Shown piece after piece: positions 8,763 to 16,371 of a DNA stretch of 35,527 nt. This DNA comes from Actinomycetota bacterium (lineage in GTDB: Bacteria > Actinomycetota > Acidimicrobiia > Acidimicrobiales > Ilumatobacteraceae). The stretch is taken from the NCBI GenBank assembly GCA_030685215.1, contig JAUXQB010000053.1, forward strand, positions 1 to 35,527, written 5' to 3'. Position numbers and translations under genes: made by a program. Numbering within the stretch: the stretch's first letter is position 1; each line of letters starts with the position of its first letter. Below the pieces are notes generated by a model. It had not been told where the DNA came from. It ran no database searches and saw only the letters and a program-made list of their open reading frames with translations.

Positions 8763-9731
8763 ATGAGCGAAATCCTGGAAGTCGATCTTCTTGCGTTCGA
8801 ACGTGGCAGCTCCGAGCAGCGACGGGCGGTGGTCGACGGTGTGCGCCGCAGCCTCGCCACCGGGTTCGTCTACACCCGCCACGATCTCTCCGACGACATG
8901 CTCGACACCGCCTACGCGATGCTGAAGGAGTTCTTCGAGCACCCGCAGGAAGTGAAGCAGGCCTTCATCGCGCCCGACAGCCACGGGCAGACCGGCTACA
9001 CCGGCCTGCTGGTGGAAACCGCGGCCAGCAGCGACGTGCCCGACTGGAAGGAGATGCTCAACTGGGGCATCGCGTTGCCCGACGGTCACCCGCTGCGCAC
9101 CCGCTACCCGCACCGCTACGGCCCGCAGGTGCTGCCGGAAGCGGCGGTGCCCGGCATCACCGACGTGCTCAACCACTTCCACCACAAGGTGGAAGACATC
9201 CAGCGGCGCTTCCTGCGCATCATCGCCGAGAGCCTCGGCTGCCACGAGTCGTTCTTCGACGAGATGACCACCAACGGCGCCACGCTCACTCGCGCCATTC
9301 GCTACCCGGCGATGCAGCACGCCCCCAGCGGCGGGCACGTGTGGGCCGGCTCCCACGGCGACATCAACCTCATCACTGCGCTGCCCCGCGCCACGGCGCC
9401 CGGGCTGCAGGTGCTCGTCGACGATGAGTGGGTCGACGCGGTGGCCCCCGACGGCCAGGTCATCATCAACACCGGCATGATGCTCGAACGCCTCACCAAC
9501 GGCGTCATCCCCACCGGCATCCATCGTGTGGTCGCCGCGCCCGGCTACACCGGCGAGCGCTACAGCGTGGTGCAGTTCTCCCACCCCACACCCTGGACCC
9601 TGCTCAACCCGCTGGCCGCGTGCATCACGCCCGAGAACCCGCAGCGCTTCAGCGGCATGATCAGCGCCGACGCCCTCGATCTGGTGCTCTACGAGATCAA
9701 CCTGGTCGAGACCGCACGGCGCGTCGGATGA
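8763..9731 (+). CDS. 2-oxoglutarate/Fe(II)-dependent dioxygenase, isopenicillin N synthase-like
   Basis: 322 aa. It has the IPNS-family architecture: a DIOX_N-like N-terminal region (TGFVYTRHDLSDDML, about residues 34-48), then a double-stranded beta-helix core with the iron ligands His198-x-Asp200 (SHGDINLITAL) and His254 (GIHRVV). Arg266-x-Ser268 (RYSVVQF) is the co-substrate carboxylate anchor. These enzymes hydroxylate, desaturate or cyclise small molecules using O2 and usually 2-oxoglutarate. The substrate cannot be read from the sequence; no peptide synthetase is nearby, so a beta-lactam role is not suggested. The ATG at 8763 is chosen over a 10-codon upstream extension because of the TACGGT box. 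The ROK kinase gene begins 4 nt after the stop, so the two are likely co-transcribed. Confidence 0.9.
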   Translation: MSEILEVDLLAFERGSSEQRRAVVDGVRRSLATGFVYTRHDLSDDMLDTAYAMLKEFFEHPQEVKQAFIAPDSHGQTGYTGLLVETAASSDVPDWKEMLNWGIALPDGHPLRTRYPHRYGPQVLPEAAVPGITDVLNHFHHKVEDIQRRFLRIIAESLGCHESFFDEMTTNGATLTRAIRYPAMQHAPSGGHVWAGSHGDINLITALPRATAPGLQVLVDDEWVDAVAPDGQVIINTGMMLERLTNGVIPTGIHRVVAAPGYTGERYSVVQFSHPTPWTLLNPLAACITPENPQRFSGMISADALDLVLYEINLVETARRVG

Positions 9732-9735
9732 ACGC

Positions 9736-10716
9736 ATGACCGACAGCTCCACAACTCACGAGGCGGACGAGCCCGTCGTCGCCGCGCGGGTCGTGCCGGC
9801 CACGGTTGGCGACGTCGTGGTCGCCATCGACATCGGCGGCACGAAGATGGCCGTCGGTCTGGTCACGCTGCAGGGCGAGCTCATCGACCGCGACAAGGTC
9901 GACGTGGATCATCGCCTCCCGGCCGACGCGCTGTTCGGCACCCTCAACGACCTGATCAGCTCGCAGCTCGCCCGCGCGCGCGACCACCACCACCTGCGCC
10001 CGGTGGCCGTCGGTGTCGGCAGCGCCGGCCCCATCACCCCGCACGTGGAGACCATCTCGCCGCTCAACATCCACGCGTGGAAGCTGTACCCGCTGCGCGA
10101 GAAGCTCACCGTGGCCACCTCGTTGCCCGTGTTCGGCGACCTCGACGCGAAGGCGCTCGCGCTCGCCGAAGGATGGTTGGGTGCCGCGCAGGGCAAGGAG
10201 AGCTTCCTGGCGATGGTGGTGAGCACCGGCGTCGGCGGTGGCATCGTGCTCAACGGTCAACTGCTCGACGGTGCCAGCGGCAACGCCGGGCACGTCGGTC
10301 ACATCATCGTCGAACCCAACGGCCGCCGCTGCCCGTGCGGTTCGCGCGGCTGCCTCGAGGCCGAGGCGTCGGGAGCCGCCATCGAAGCCATCACCGGCCG
10401 GCCGCCCACCTCGCCCACCTACGAGATCATGCAGCGCACCGGTCGCCTCGTCGGACGCGCCGCGGCGTCGGTGTGCAACGTGCTCGACCTCGATCTGGTG
10501 GTCGTCGGCGGCTCGGTGGCACTCGGCTTCGGCGCCACGTTCTTCAACAGCGCGCAGGAGACGCTCGACGAGCACGCGAAGCTGTCGTTCGCACGTGGTG
10601 CGCGCATCACGTCGGTGCGCCTGGGCGACCGCGGGCCGCTCATCGGCGCCGGTGCCGTCGCCGTCCGCGGCATCCACCGCGCCCGCCGCGCGCGTGCAGC
10701 ACGAGCCTCTGCCTAG
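9736..10716 (+). CDS. ROK family sugar kinase (glucokinase-like)
   Basis: 326 aa. The phosphate-binding motif DIGGTK is at residues 32-37. VGVGSAGPI and GNAGHVGHIIV match the ROK signature, and CPCGSRGCLEAEASG carries the zinc-binding cysteines of ROK kinases. VVVGGSVALG is the second nucleotide-binding segment. Predicted to phosphorylate glucose or a related hexose with ATP in the cytoplasm. There is no N-terminal winged helix, so it is a kinase and not a ROK repressor. The N-terminal ~25 residues before the first strand are a nonconserved extension. The start is 4 nt after the oxygenase stop, suggesting one transcript. Confidence 0.9.
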   Translation: MTDSSTTHEADEPVVAARVVPATVGDVVVAIDIGGTKMAVGLVTLQGELIDRDKVDVDHRLPADALFGTLNDLISSQLARARDHHHLRPVAVGVGSAGPITPHVETISPLNIHAWKLYPLREKLTVATSLPVFGDLDAKALALAEGWLGAAQGKESFLAMVVSTGVGGGIVLNGQLLDGASGNAGHVGHIIVEPNGRRCPCGSRGCLEAEASGAAIEAITGRPPTSPTYEIMQRTGRLVGRAAASVCNVLDLDLVVVGGSVALGFGATFFNSAQETLDEHAKLSFARGARITSVRLGDRGPLIGAGAVAVRGIHRARRARAARASA

Positions 10717-10742
10717 GCAGCACATGCCGATGCGGCTCGGCG

Positions 10743-10748
10743 TAGGCT
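10743..10748 (+). promoter_or_regulatory. -10 box upstream of the metallopeptidase gene
   Basis: TAGGCT ends 8 nt before an ATG at 10757. That ATG opens a 7-codon reading frame (MPRGVLV) whose TGA overlaps the ATG of the metallopeptidase at 10777. The main gene also has the ribosome binding site AGGGGAG with 7-nt spacing. Confidence 0.45.
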
Positions 10749-10776
10749 CTGCGTCCATGCCGAGGGGAGTGCTCGT

Positions 10777-11682
10777 ATGACCAAGATTCGCAGCAAGGAC
10801 AAGTCCAACATCGACGACCGCCGCGGCCAGGGTGGCGGCGGGGGCGGCTTCTCGTTCCCCGGCATGAGTGGCGGTGGCGGTGGCATGGGTCTGCCCGGTG
10901 GCATGAAGGCGGGCGGCGGCATGCTCGGCATCATCGTGCTGCTGGCCGCGTTGTTCCTGCCCAAGCTGCTGGGCGCCGGCGGCGGTGCCGGCACAGGTTC
11001 GCAGGCCGCCGAAGTGGGTGGCAGCAGCAACCCCAGCGAGTGCGTCACCGAGCTCGAGCAGATCGTGTGCGGTGTCACCAACGACGTGCAGGAGTACTGG
11101 ACCACTGCACTCCCGGAGTTCTTCAACACGCCCTACCAGCAGACCGAGACGGTGTGGTTCTCCGGTGGCGTCAGCACCGGGTGCGGCCAGGCCAGCAGCC
11201 AGACCGGGCCGTTCTACTGCCCGGCCGACAACCTCGTGTACATCGACCTCGAGTTCCTGCAGCAGCTCGAGGAGCAGCTCATCGGCAGGCCCACCGATCT
11301 CGCCGAGCAGTACATCCTCGCCCACGAGTACGGCCACCACGTGCAGAACGTCCTCGGCACCAACGCGCAGGTGCAGCAGGCCCAGCAGAACGACCCCGGG
11401 CGAGCCAACCAGTACTCGGTCGCCCTCGAACTGCAGGCCGACTGCTACGCCGGCGTGTGGGTGGGCGCGCGCGACGTGCTCGACAGTCCCGAGGAGCTCG
11501 ACGAGGCCATCGCTGCGGCGGAAGCAGTCGGCGACGACCGCATCCAGCAGTCCACGCAGGGTCGCATCGACCCGGAGAGCTGGACCCACGGCTCGGCCGA
11601 GCAGCGCAAGTCGTGGTTCCTGCAGGGCTTCAACTCGCTCGACCCGCGGGTGTGCAGCAAGACCTTCGACGAGATCAGCTGA
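10777..11682 (+). CDS. Neutral zinc metallopeptidase, YpfJ family, membrane-anchored
   Basis: 301 aa. The N-terminus is basic, then very Gly/Met-rich (residues 18-48). A single membrane helix follows (about 49-65, MLGIIVLLAALFLP). The extracytoplasmic domain carries the zinc-protease motif HEYGHH, with ligands His183 and His187 and catalytic Glu184. Downstream, ELQADCYAGVW supplies the usual third-ligand region, and HGSAEQRKSWFLQGF matches the family C-terminus. YpfJ-like proteins are predicted peptidases of unknown substrate. The start is supported by AGGGGAG 7 nt upstream. Its last 8 nt overlap the 3' end of the convergent DUF418 gene. Confidence 0.93.
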   Translation: MTKIRSKDKSNIDDRRGQGGGGGGFSFPGMSGGGGGMGLPGGMKAGGGMLGIIVLLAALFLPKLLGAGGGAGTGSQAAEVGGSSNPSECVTELEQIVCGVTNDVQEYWTTALPEFFNTPYQQTETVWFSGGVSTGCGQASSQTGPFYCPADNLVYIDLEFLQQLEEQLIGRPTDLAEQYILAHEYGHHVQNVLGTNAQVQQAQQNDPGRANQYSVALELQADCYAGVWVGARDVLDSPEELDEAIAAAEAVGDDRIQQSTQGRIDPESWTHGSAEQRKSWFLQGFNSLDPRVCSKTFDEIS

Positions 11683-12784
11683 CCGGGTCGCTGAACCGGC
11701 GGTACACCCATTCGAGCGGACCGTTCGCGTAGGTGCGGTGCAGCCACACCGCGATCAATACGGCGCACACCCAGTAGGCGCCCGCGAACACGAGCGCGGT
11801 GCCCAGTGCGCCGGGCTGCACCCAACCCCACCAGTGCACCAGCAGGTTGTACACCAGCACGTGGACCACGTAGAGCGTGAGGGTGGTGCGCCCGGCATCG
11901 GCGATCGCGCGTGTGATCGTGCTGTCGGCCGTGCGTTCGGCCACCCAGCCGATGAGCGCGATGGCGAGCAGCGTGGAGCCCACCGTGGTGAGCGTGTAGA
12001 GCAGACCGCGATCGAACGGTGCCGTGGACTCGAGTGTGGGGTGCCACGCCAGCACGTCCTTGGCGAGGTAGCCGAGGCCCAGGCAGATGGCGCCTGCGCC
12101 ACCGAGCTGCACTCGCCGCTCGGAGGAGAACGGCAGCATGCGTCCGAGCACGATGCCCATGCACAGGAACACCAGCCACGGCAGCAACGGGTGTGTGCCG
12201 CGCACGACCGTGTCGAACAGCAGGTCGCGCGGCGACTCGGTCTGGCCGGCCGACCCGTTGAACAACCACGACACGCTCTCGCCCCGTGCGGTGCGGTCGA
12301 CGCGCCACCACTGCAGCGCCGCCGCTGCTGCGGCCGACGTGACGCCGATGACGACCAGCCAGCGAGTGCGGAGCATGAACAGCGCGGCACCGACCACGAA
12401 GAACGCGCCGTAGAAGAACAGGATGGTGCCGGGCCACACCCAATCGAGGAAGTAGCCGAACGTGTAGAGCAGCACGCCGCGGCGGATGAGCACCCACCGA
12501 TGCGCACTGATCGCCGCGCGGTCTCCACTGGCACGGCTGCGCCGGGTGAGCAGCGTGATACCGATACCGGCGAGGGTGACGAACGTGGCGGCGAAACGTG
12601 TGGAGAGCGGACCCTGCCACGGGTCGAACACTCGCTCGGCGAAGTTGGTGGGTGGGTACTTCGCGCCGTCGCCGATGAGGTAGCCGTGGTAGTTCATGAC
12701 GCACACACCGATGAGCGCCACGGCACGCACCACGTCGACCTCGATCAGGCGCCGGTTCGCCGGCGCGATGGTGTGCTCGCTCAC
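11675..12784 (-). CDS. DUF418 multi-pass membrane protein (acyltransferase-like)
   Basis: 369 aa, about ten hydrophobic segments. The N-terminus RLIEVDVVRAVALIGVCVMNYHGY matches the opening helix of the DUF1624/heparan-alpha-glucosaminide N-acetyltransferase superfamily. The C-terminus, with GRTTLTLYVVHVLVY and GPLEWVYRRFSDP, is characteristic of DUF418. Such proteins are thought to move acyl groups across the membrane onto sugars or other surface molecules; no substrate is established for this subgroup. The GTG start overlaps the stop of the upstream racemase-like gene (GTGA), so the two are translationally coupled and probably act together, perhaps on a cell-envelope molecule. The overlap fixes the start. 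Confidence 0.88.
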   Translation of the reverse strand: MSEHTIAPANRRLIEVDVVRAVALIGVCVMNYHGYLIGDGAKYPPTNFAERVFDPWQGPLSTRFAATFVTLAGIGITLLTRRSRASGDRAAISAHRWVLIRRGVLLYTFGYFLDWVWPGTILFFYGAFFVVGAALFMLRTRWLVVIGVTSAAAAAALQWWRVDRTARGESVSWLFNGSAGQTESPRDLLFDTVVRGTHPLLPWLVFLCMGIVLGRMLPFSSERRVQLGGAGAICLGLGYLAKDVLAWHPTLESTAPFDRGLLYTLTTVGSTLLAIALIGWVAERTADSTITRAIADAGRTTLTLYVVHVLVYNLLVHWWGWVQPGALGTALVFAGAYWVCAVLIAVWLHRTYANGPLEWVYRRFSDPVS

Positions 12785-13746
12785 GTCCACTCCAGCTCGT
12801 CGACGGTGACCGTGATGAGCGGGCGCTGCACATCGACCCGGTCGCCCACCTGCGGGCACGGCTGGCCGTGGGGCACCACGACCATCGTGGTGTGCATGTG
12901 CGGCCGCTCGAGCAGCGAGAGGCGATGGCGTTCGAAGTGGAGCGGGCTGCGCCGCGCCGGGTCGTCGTGATCGAGCGGAGCGACGCCGTGCGCGGAGCCG
13001 GCGCCGACGGCCACCAGCGTGCCGTCGAAGGGCACCTCGCTGTGGAAGTAGCCGGCGGTGTCGCCGCCGCGCACCGGTTCGGTGTGCAGCACCTCGGCGG
13101 TGAGCCGCAGGAAGGTGGCGCGAGGCGTGCCGTGCCACAGCCCGGTGCCCACGCGCACCGCGATCGGTCGCTCGGGATGCGCAGCCTGCAGTGCGGCGAA
13201 CGACGCGGCCGAGAGGTGGCTCACCCACAGCGGCGTGTCGACGACCGGGAGGTGCGGCAGCCACGACTCGATCTCGGCGAGGCGGCCGGGGTCGTCGCCG
13301 ACCAGCGGCAGGTGCAACCCGAACGAGTGCACCCGCAGTCCGGCGCCATCGACGGCGGCGAGCAGTTCGGGCAACCCGGCCACGGTGACCCCGTAGCGGT
13401 GCATGCTGCTGGCCAGCTTCACCACCACGCTGCCCCTCCAGCCGGCGAGTGCCGCCACGTGGTGAGCGCTGTCGACGGTGACCACTGCGTCGGCGCGCGA
13501 CGGGGGAGTGAGGGCCGGGGTGAGCACGATCGGCGTGAGTGCGAGGGGCACGTCGTGCAGTTCGTGCACCGTGCCCACGCACACGTGTTGCTGGCCGACA
13601 CCGGCGACGAGGTCGTGCAGCAGCGGCCGGCCGAAGCCGTAGCCGTTGCCCTTCACCACCGGCACCAGCCCATGGCCGTAGGCCATCACGGTGGCCTGCA
13701 CCTGCGCCTGCCACTCGGCGCGTGGAACCGTCAGTCGTACTGTCAT
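12781..13746 (-). CDS. Alanine-racemase-like PLP protein lacking the catalytic tyrosine
   Basis: 321 aa. The fold-type III PLP barrel is clear: VPVVKGNGYGFG carries the Schiff-base lysine Lys32 (alanine racemase has VVKANAYGHG), and KLASSMHRYG (110-119) matches the conserved KxxTGMxRxG strand. The C-terminal beta domain with VGDRVDVQRPL is also present. The segment that in racemases reads GYaDGy and supplies the second catalytic base is here GAGSAHG (248-254), with no tyrosine, and the MDQ motif is changed to MHT. It may therefore be a decarboxylase, a racemase with different chemistry, or a non-enzymatic PLP protein. The ATG is supported by TACCGT 9 nt upstream (13756-13761). It is coupled to the DUF418 gene. 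Confidence 0.85.
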   Translation of the reverse strand: MTVRLTVPRAEWQAQVQATVMAYGHGLVPVVKGNGYGFGRPLLHDLVAGVGQQHVCVGTVHELHDVPLALTPIVLTPALTPPSRADAVVTVDSAHHVAALAGWRGSVVVKLASSMHRYGVTVAGLPELLAAVDGAGLRVHSFGLHLPLVGDDPGRLAEIESWLPHLPVVDTPLWVSHLSAASFAALQAAHPERPIAVRVGTGLWHGTPRATFLRLTAEVLHTEPVRGGDTAGYFHSEVPFDGTLVAVGAGSAHGVAPLDHDDPARRSPLHFERHRLSLLERPHMHTTMVVVPHGQPCPQVGDRVDVQRPLITVTVDELEWT

Positions 13747-13782
13747 GTGGTCGTCACGGTAGCCGTCCGGGTGAATCCTGAG

Positions 13783-13811
13783 TTGTCCGATCGGGATTGT
13801 CGGTCTACGAT
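13783..13811 (+). promoter_or_regulatory. Leaderless promoter of the DUF4395 gene
   Basis: TTGTCC at 13783-13788, 17-nt spacing, and TACGAT at 13806-13811, which ends 6 nt before the ATG at 13818. This is the best -35/-10 pair in the window. It is back to back with the promoter of the racemase-like gene. Confidence 0.65.
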
Positions 13812-13817
13812 GCTGGC

Positions 13818-14315
13818 ATGCGTCAGCGGCTGTTCGGCTTCCCCAACCCGGTCAACGAGACATCGGCCCGCCTGGTCGCCACGGGCGCGCTGCTGCAGGC
13901 GCTCGCGTTCCTCGTGTTCCGCCAGTGGTGGCTGCTCGTGCCGCTCGCCTACGGCTTCCTCGCGCGGGTGCTCAGCGGGCCTCGGTTCAGCCCGCTCGGC
14001 CAGTTCGTCACCCGCGTGCTCACCCCACGCGTCCACACCGAGCACCGCTTCGTCGCCGGCCCGCCGAAGCGCTTCGCACAGGGCGTCGGCCTCGGTTTCA
14101 GCGGCGGCGCGCTCGTCGCGTGGGCGCTCGGTGCGCACAGCGTCAGCTACGCGCTCATCTCGTTCCTGGCCATTGCGGCCACGCTCGAAGCCGTGTTCGC
14201 GTTCTGCCTCGGCTGTGCCGTGTTCAACCGGCTGATGCGCCTCGGGATCATTCCCGCCGACGTGTGTGCCGAGTGCAACGACCTCAGCCGCCGCCTCGTG
14301 GGGGCCAGTTCGTGA
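13818..14315 (+). CDS. DUF4395 integral membrane protein
   Basis: 165 aa. Four predicted membrane segments lie in pairs (about residues 20-38, 39-55, 95-115, 118-140). FGFPNPVNETSARLVA at the N-terminus and FCLGCAVFNRLMRLGI near the C-terminus match DUF4395; the CxxC in the last helix is the family hallmark and suggests a thiol or metal role. Function unknown; related proteins are often near thioredoxin-like or sulfur-transfer genes, which are not seen here. ATG at 13818 is chosen over an upstream in-frame GTG because the TACGAT box ends 6 nt before it. The last 32 nt overlap the 3' end of convergent mftF. Confidence 0.85.
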   Translation: MRQRLFGFPNPVNETSARLVATGALLQALAFLVFRQWWLLVPLAYGFLARVLSGPRFSPLGQFVTRVLTPRVHTEHRFVAGPPKRFAQGVGLGFSGGALVAWALGAHSVSYALISFLAIAATLEAVFAFCLGCAVFNRLMRLGIIPADVCAECNDLSRRLVGASS

Positions 14316-15684
14316 ACTCAGGTGTCAGCGGGCCGGCGTTCCGTTCGGCCAGCACGCCCGCCCACACGCCCGCGCCGTAGGCCATCTGGTCCAGCGTCGC
14401 GAGCGGCGCATCGGTCAGCGGCCGCGTGCTGTGTGAGCGTGCGGCGTCGTACAGGGCCGGCCCGATCAGCGCTGCCAGCACGGGAAGCCGCGCTCGTCGC
14501 AGCAGCATCGCGGCGGGCAGCGCGACCGGCCACCACACACGGGTGACGGCGCTCGCGAACTGGCGACCGGCAGCGATGTGCCCGAGCCCGGCCAACCGCG
14601 CCGACTCCGACGGCGGCAGGTCGTGCAGCTTGCGCACCAGAGCGGCAGTGGTGCCCACCGCGACGCCGCCGGCGAGCAGCGGCCGCCGCATCGCGAGCAG
14701 CAGCCACGTGGCAGCGCTCCAGCCACTCATCCGCACCGGCGCGAGCGCACCGGGGTGCCGCGCGGCCAGCGGTGCCGCCGACCGGCCGTACCCGAACCGC
14801 TGGCGCAGCATCGCGAGCAGCGTGGGCCGCGCACGATGGTGCACCACCGACTCGGGTTCGTAGCGGCAGCGGTGGCCGCCGTCGGCGAGTCGCCACACCA
14901 GGTCGACGTCCTCGCCGAAGCGCAGCGAGTCGACGAACCCGCCGACCTCGCGCATCACCTCGACCCGGCACACCAGCGCCGCCGCGGGCACGTAGCTCAC
15001 CCGCGTGCCGGCCGCCACTCGCGCCGGTTCCGGCCCCAGATCGAGCGGGCTGTGACGCTCCTCGTACTCGGCCACCCGCCCGTCGCCGGGAAGCCCGACG
15101 ACCCGCGGCGCGACCAGCGCCACCAGCGGGTCGGCGAAGTGCGCGAGCAGCGGCTCCAGCCAGCCCGGCGACAGCACCACGTCGGTGTCGACGAACGCGA
15201 CGAGCGGCGAGGCGACTTCCGCCAACCCAGTGTTGCGCGCGGCCCCAGGTCCCTGGTTCGTCTCATGGCGCAACAGCGAGAAGCACGGTGGGACCATGAC
15301 ATGAAACGAGATCGGAGTGGGGGAGGCGTCGTCGACGACGATCACTGCGCCCAGGCGTGCGGCCCCGGGCGCACTGAGCTGCTCGACGAGCTGCTGCACC
15401 AGCTGCTCGGGCACGTCGCCGTACGCGGGCACCACCACCGTCACGTCAGCCGCTGTGAACGGCCCTGCTGAGTACACCGGATGGAGCGCGCCTGCGGCCA
15501 CGAAGCGGTCGAACAGTTGGTGGATGGCCGCCGTGTCGGGTGCCTCGCCGTGCTCGAGCATCGCGGTGACCTGCGCACCGCCGGTGGACAGCCGGAACAG
15601 GCGCAGCGGCGACCCGGCCACGAGCACCTGACCGTCTCCCGGGCGGCGCCACGACGAGTCGAGGCGGTAGCGCACTGCGGCCAC
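14284..15684 (-). CDS. mftF: Mycofactocin biosynthesis glycosyltransferase MftF
   Basis: 466 aa. Residues 1-80 form a small N-terminal domain (YRLDSSWRRP, VLVAGSPLRLFRLS) typical of MftF, resembling a PqqD-like peptide-binding unit (inference). Residues 81-300 are a GT-A family 2 glycosyltransferase: VTVVVPAYGD, VIVVDDASPT, the metal-binding DTD (166-168, VAFVDTDVV), and the acidic FGEDVDLVWR (257-265). Hydrophobic C-terminal segments suggest membrane association. MftF adds glucose units to the premycofactocin head group to give oligoglycosylated mycofactocin. The GTG start directly follows the TGA of mftE with no gap, and mftE-mftF is the canonical gene order. It is the last gene of the operon. 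Confidence 0.9.
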   Translation of the reverse strand: MAAVRYRLDSSWRRPGDGQVLVAGSPLRLFRLSTGGAQVTAMLEHGEAPDTAAIHQLFDRFVAAGALHPVYSAGPFTAADVTVVVPAYGDVPEQLVQQLVEQLSAPGAARLGAVIVVDDASPTPISFHVMVPPCFSLLRHETNQGPGAARNTGLAEVASPLVAFVDTDVVLSPGWLEPLLAHFADPLVALVAPRVVGLPGDGRVAEYEERHSPLDLGPEPARVAAGTRVSYVPAAALVCRVEVMREVGGFVDSLRFGEDVDLVWRLADGGHRCRYEPESVVHHRARPTLLAMLRQRFGYGRSAAPLAARHPGALAPVRMSGWSAATWLLLAMRRPLLAGGVAVGTTAALVRKLHDLPPSESARLAGLGHIAAGRQFASAVTRVWWPVALPAAMLLRRARLPVLAALIGPALYDAARSHSTRPLTDAPLATLDQMAYGAGVWAGVLAERNAGPLTPEFTNWPPRGGG

Positions 15685-16371
15685 TCAGTCCCACCACTCG
15701 TCGACAGCGGCGACGAGATCGATGCTGAGATGGGTGAACAGCGTGCGCCCGTGCGACTCGTTGGCCTGACGCGGGTCGCCGAGGATGCCGTTGGGGCTGA
15801 CGGCGCGCACGCCACCTTCGATCATCTCGTCGATGAGGTCGGCGAGCGGCTCGGTGTTGCCACGCTCGACCCGGTGCATGCGCACGAGGTCGGGCGCGAT
15901 GGCCAGCATCAGCGAGGTCTCGGTGTACCCCGCGTGAGCGTCGCCGTCCTTCACCCGCGGCCACCACGCCAGCACCTTGCGCTGCTCACTGCGCAGCAGC
16001 CGCACCGCGCGTTCCACCGGCACGCGGTTGCCGCCATGGCCGTTCACCAGCACCACCCCGGCGCTCCAGTCGGCGCTGCGCACGAGCTCGACGATGATCT
16101 GCTCGAACACCTCCGCACCCACCGAGAGCGTGCCCGGGAACGATGCGTGCTCGCCGCTCGACGAGATGGTGAGCGGCGGTGCGACGAGCAGGTCGCCCTC
16201 ATCGAACTTCTGTGCCAGCCCGTCGGCGAGCGCGCTGGCGATGCGGGTGTCGGTGTCGAGCGGGAGGTGCGGCCCGTGCTGTTCGCAGGCGCCGACGGGC
16301 ACGATGAGCAGCGGGCGTCGCGTGGGCTTCCAGTGGTCGGTCCAGGTGGTGCGCCCGAGGAACCGCGTCAT
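15685..16371 (-). CDS. mftE: Mycofactocin maturation peptidase MftE (creatininase family)
   Basis: 228 aa, the usual family size. Metal-ligand motifs of the creatininase fold are all present: PVGACEQHGPHLPLDTDTRI (Glu30, His32, Asp39/41), SGEHASFPGTLSVG, VNGHGGNRVPVE (His112) and HAGYTETSLML (Glu151). The EQHGPHLPLDTD and GEHxxFxGT combination is characteristic of MftE, not of creatinine amidohydrolase. MftE cleaves the MftC-modified MftA peptide to release the C-terminal Val-Tyr-derived core that becomes the redox cofactor. The ATG overlaps the stop of the beta-propeller gene (ATGA), and mftF follows with zero spacing. mftA, B, C and D are not in this window, so the substrate peptide must be encoded elsewhere. 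Confidence 0.9.
   Translation of the reverse strand: MTRFLGRTTWTDHWKPTRRPLLIVPVGACEQHGPHLPLDTDTRIASALADGLAQKFDEGDLLVAPPLTISSSGEHASFPGTLSVGAEVFEQIIVELVRSADWSAGVVLVNGHGGNRVPVERAVRLLRSEQRKVLAWWPRVKDGDAHAGYTETSLMLAIAPDLVRMHRVERGNTEPLADLIDEMIEGGVRAVSPNGILGDPRQANESHGRTLFTHLSIDLVAAVDEWWD

Noticed and set aside
8763-9731. Beta-lactam biosynthesis cluster around the IPNS-like oxygenase and the beta-lactamase-fold gene
   Set aside because: The two genes are 19 kb apart with no peptide synthetase or other pathway genes; IPNS-like folds are common in unrelated oxygenases.
15685-16371. Creatinine amidohydrolase
   Set aside because: The motif wording and the direct coupling to an MftF-type glycosyltransferase fit MftE better than a creatinine-degrading enzyme.
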